This document shows positions 7,528-7,544 of a DNA stretch of 7,544 nucleotides, one piece after another (within the stretch, counting starts at the first letter, position 1; every line of letters begins with the position of its first letter). The stretch is from Nocardioidaceae bacterium (lineage in GTDB: Bacteria; Actinomycetota; Actinomycetes; Propionibacteriales; Nocardioidaceae). The DNA is taken from the NCBI GenBank assembly GCA_013696365.1, contig JACCYS010000138.1, positions 1-7,544 on the forward strand, read 5' to 3'. The translations under genes and the position numbers were made by a program. The notes beneath the pieces were generated by a model, which saw only the letters and a program-made list of their open reading frames with translations, did not search any database and had not been told where the DNA came from.

Positions 7528-7543
7528 CCGGCCGATAGGCCGG
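7528..7543. repeat. Short GC-rich hairpin at the window edge
   Basis: CCGGCC and GGCCGG flank a GATA loop, giving a perfect 6-bp inverted repeat. It may be a terminator-like stem of a gene beyond the right edge, but no T-run is visible and GC-rich hairpins of this size arise easily at this base composition. Confidence 0.35.
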
Positions 7544-7544
7544 A

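Larger units (their letters stand above)
7413..7544. other. Intergenic region upstream of the riboswitch, promoter not resolved
   Basis: The whole non-coding stretch runs from 7220 to the window end (325 bases). This upstream part should contain the operon promoter, but I cannot place it. TTGACG (7454-7449) and TTGACC (7487-7482) on the minus strand resemble -35 boxes, and neither has a TAnnnT-type -10 at 16-18 bases. Besides the 12-bp inverted repeat there is a short hairpin at 7528-7543. I see no supportable gene here on either strand. Confidence 0.5.

Noticed and set aside
6957..7538. Plus-strand open frame of 193 codons across the cobD start and riboswitch
   Set aside because: It is antisense to cobD and the riboswitch, and its Arg/Ser/Thr-rich composition looks like a high-GC shadow.

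Overview
The window is about 70% G+C, uses G/C-ending codons throughout, and carries one gene set on the minus strand. This points to an actinobacterium. The genes and their order fit the late part of the aerobic cobalamin (vitamin B12) pathway. I see no mobile element, phage gene, CRISPR array, tRNA or rRNA.

Read in the direction of transcription (high to low coordinates): an intergenic leader (about 7544-7220) holds a perfect 12-bp inverted repeat and then a cobalamin riboswitch (about 7412-7266). It is followed by cobD (adenosylcobinamide-phosphate synthase, a membrane protein), cobQ (adenosylcobyric acid synthase), cobN (large subunit of the aerobic cobaltochelatase), and a ChlI/BchI-type AAA+ chelatase ATPase that runs off the left edge at base 1. 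The three junctions overlap by 4, 8 and 4 bases, so this is a tightly coupled operon under one riboswitch.

How the genes work together: CobN, driven by an AAA+ motor, inserts Co2+ into hydrogenobyrinic acid a,c-diamide. CobQ amidates four side chains of the adenosylated a,c-diamide to give adenosylcobyric acid. CobD attaches the aminopropanol arm, giving adenosylcobinamide (phosphate). The expected CobS/CobT partners of CobN are not seen. A Mg-chelatase-like ATPase sits directly after cobN instead and probably supplies the motor, an arrangement known in actinobacteria. When intracellular B12 is high, the riboswitch should repress the whole operon.

The long open frames on the plus strand opposite cobN and cobQ are high-GC shadows. 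The region is well explained by known biology and I found no convincing sign of an undescribed system. The best second looks are the inverted repeat upstream of the riboswitch, the 15-bp tandem repeat in the acidic linker of the ATPase, and the CobN/ChlI-type pairing.
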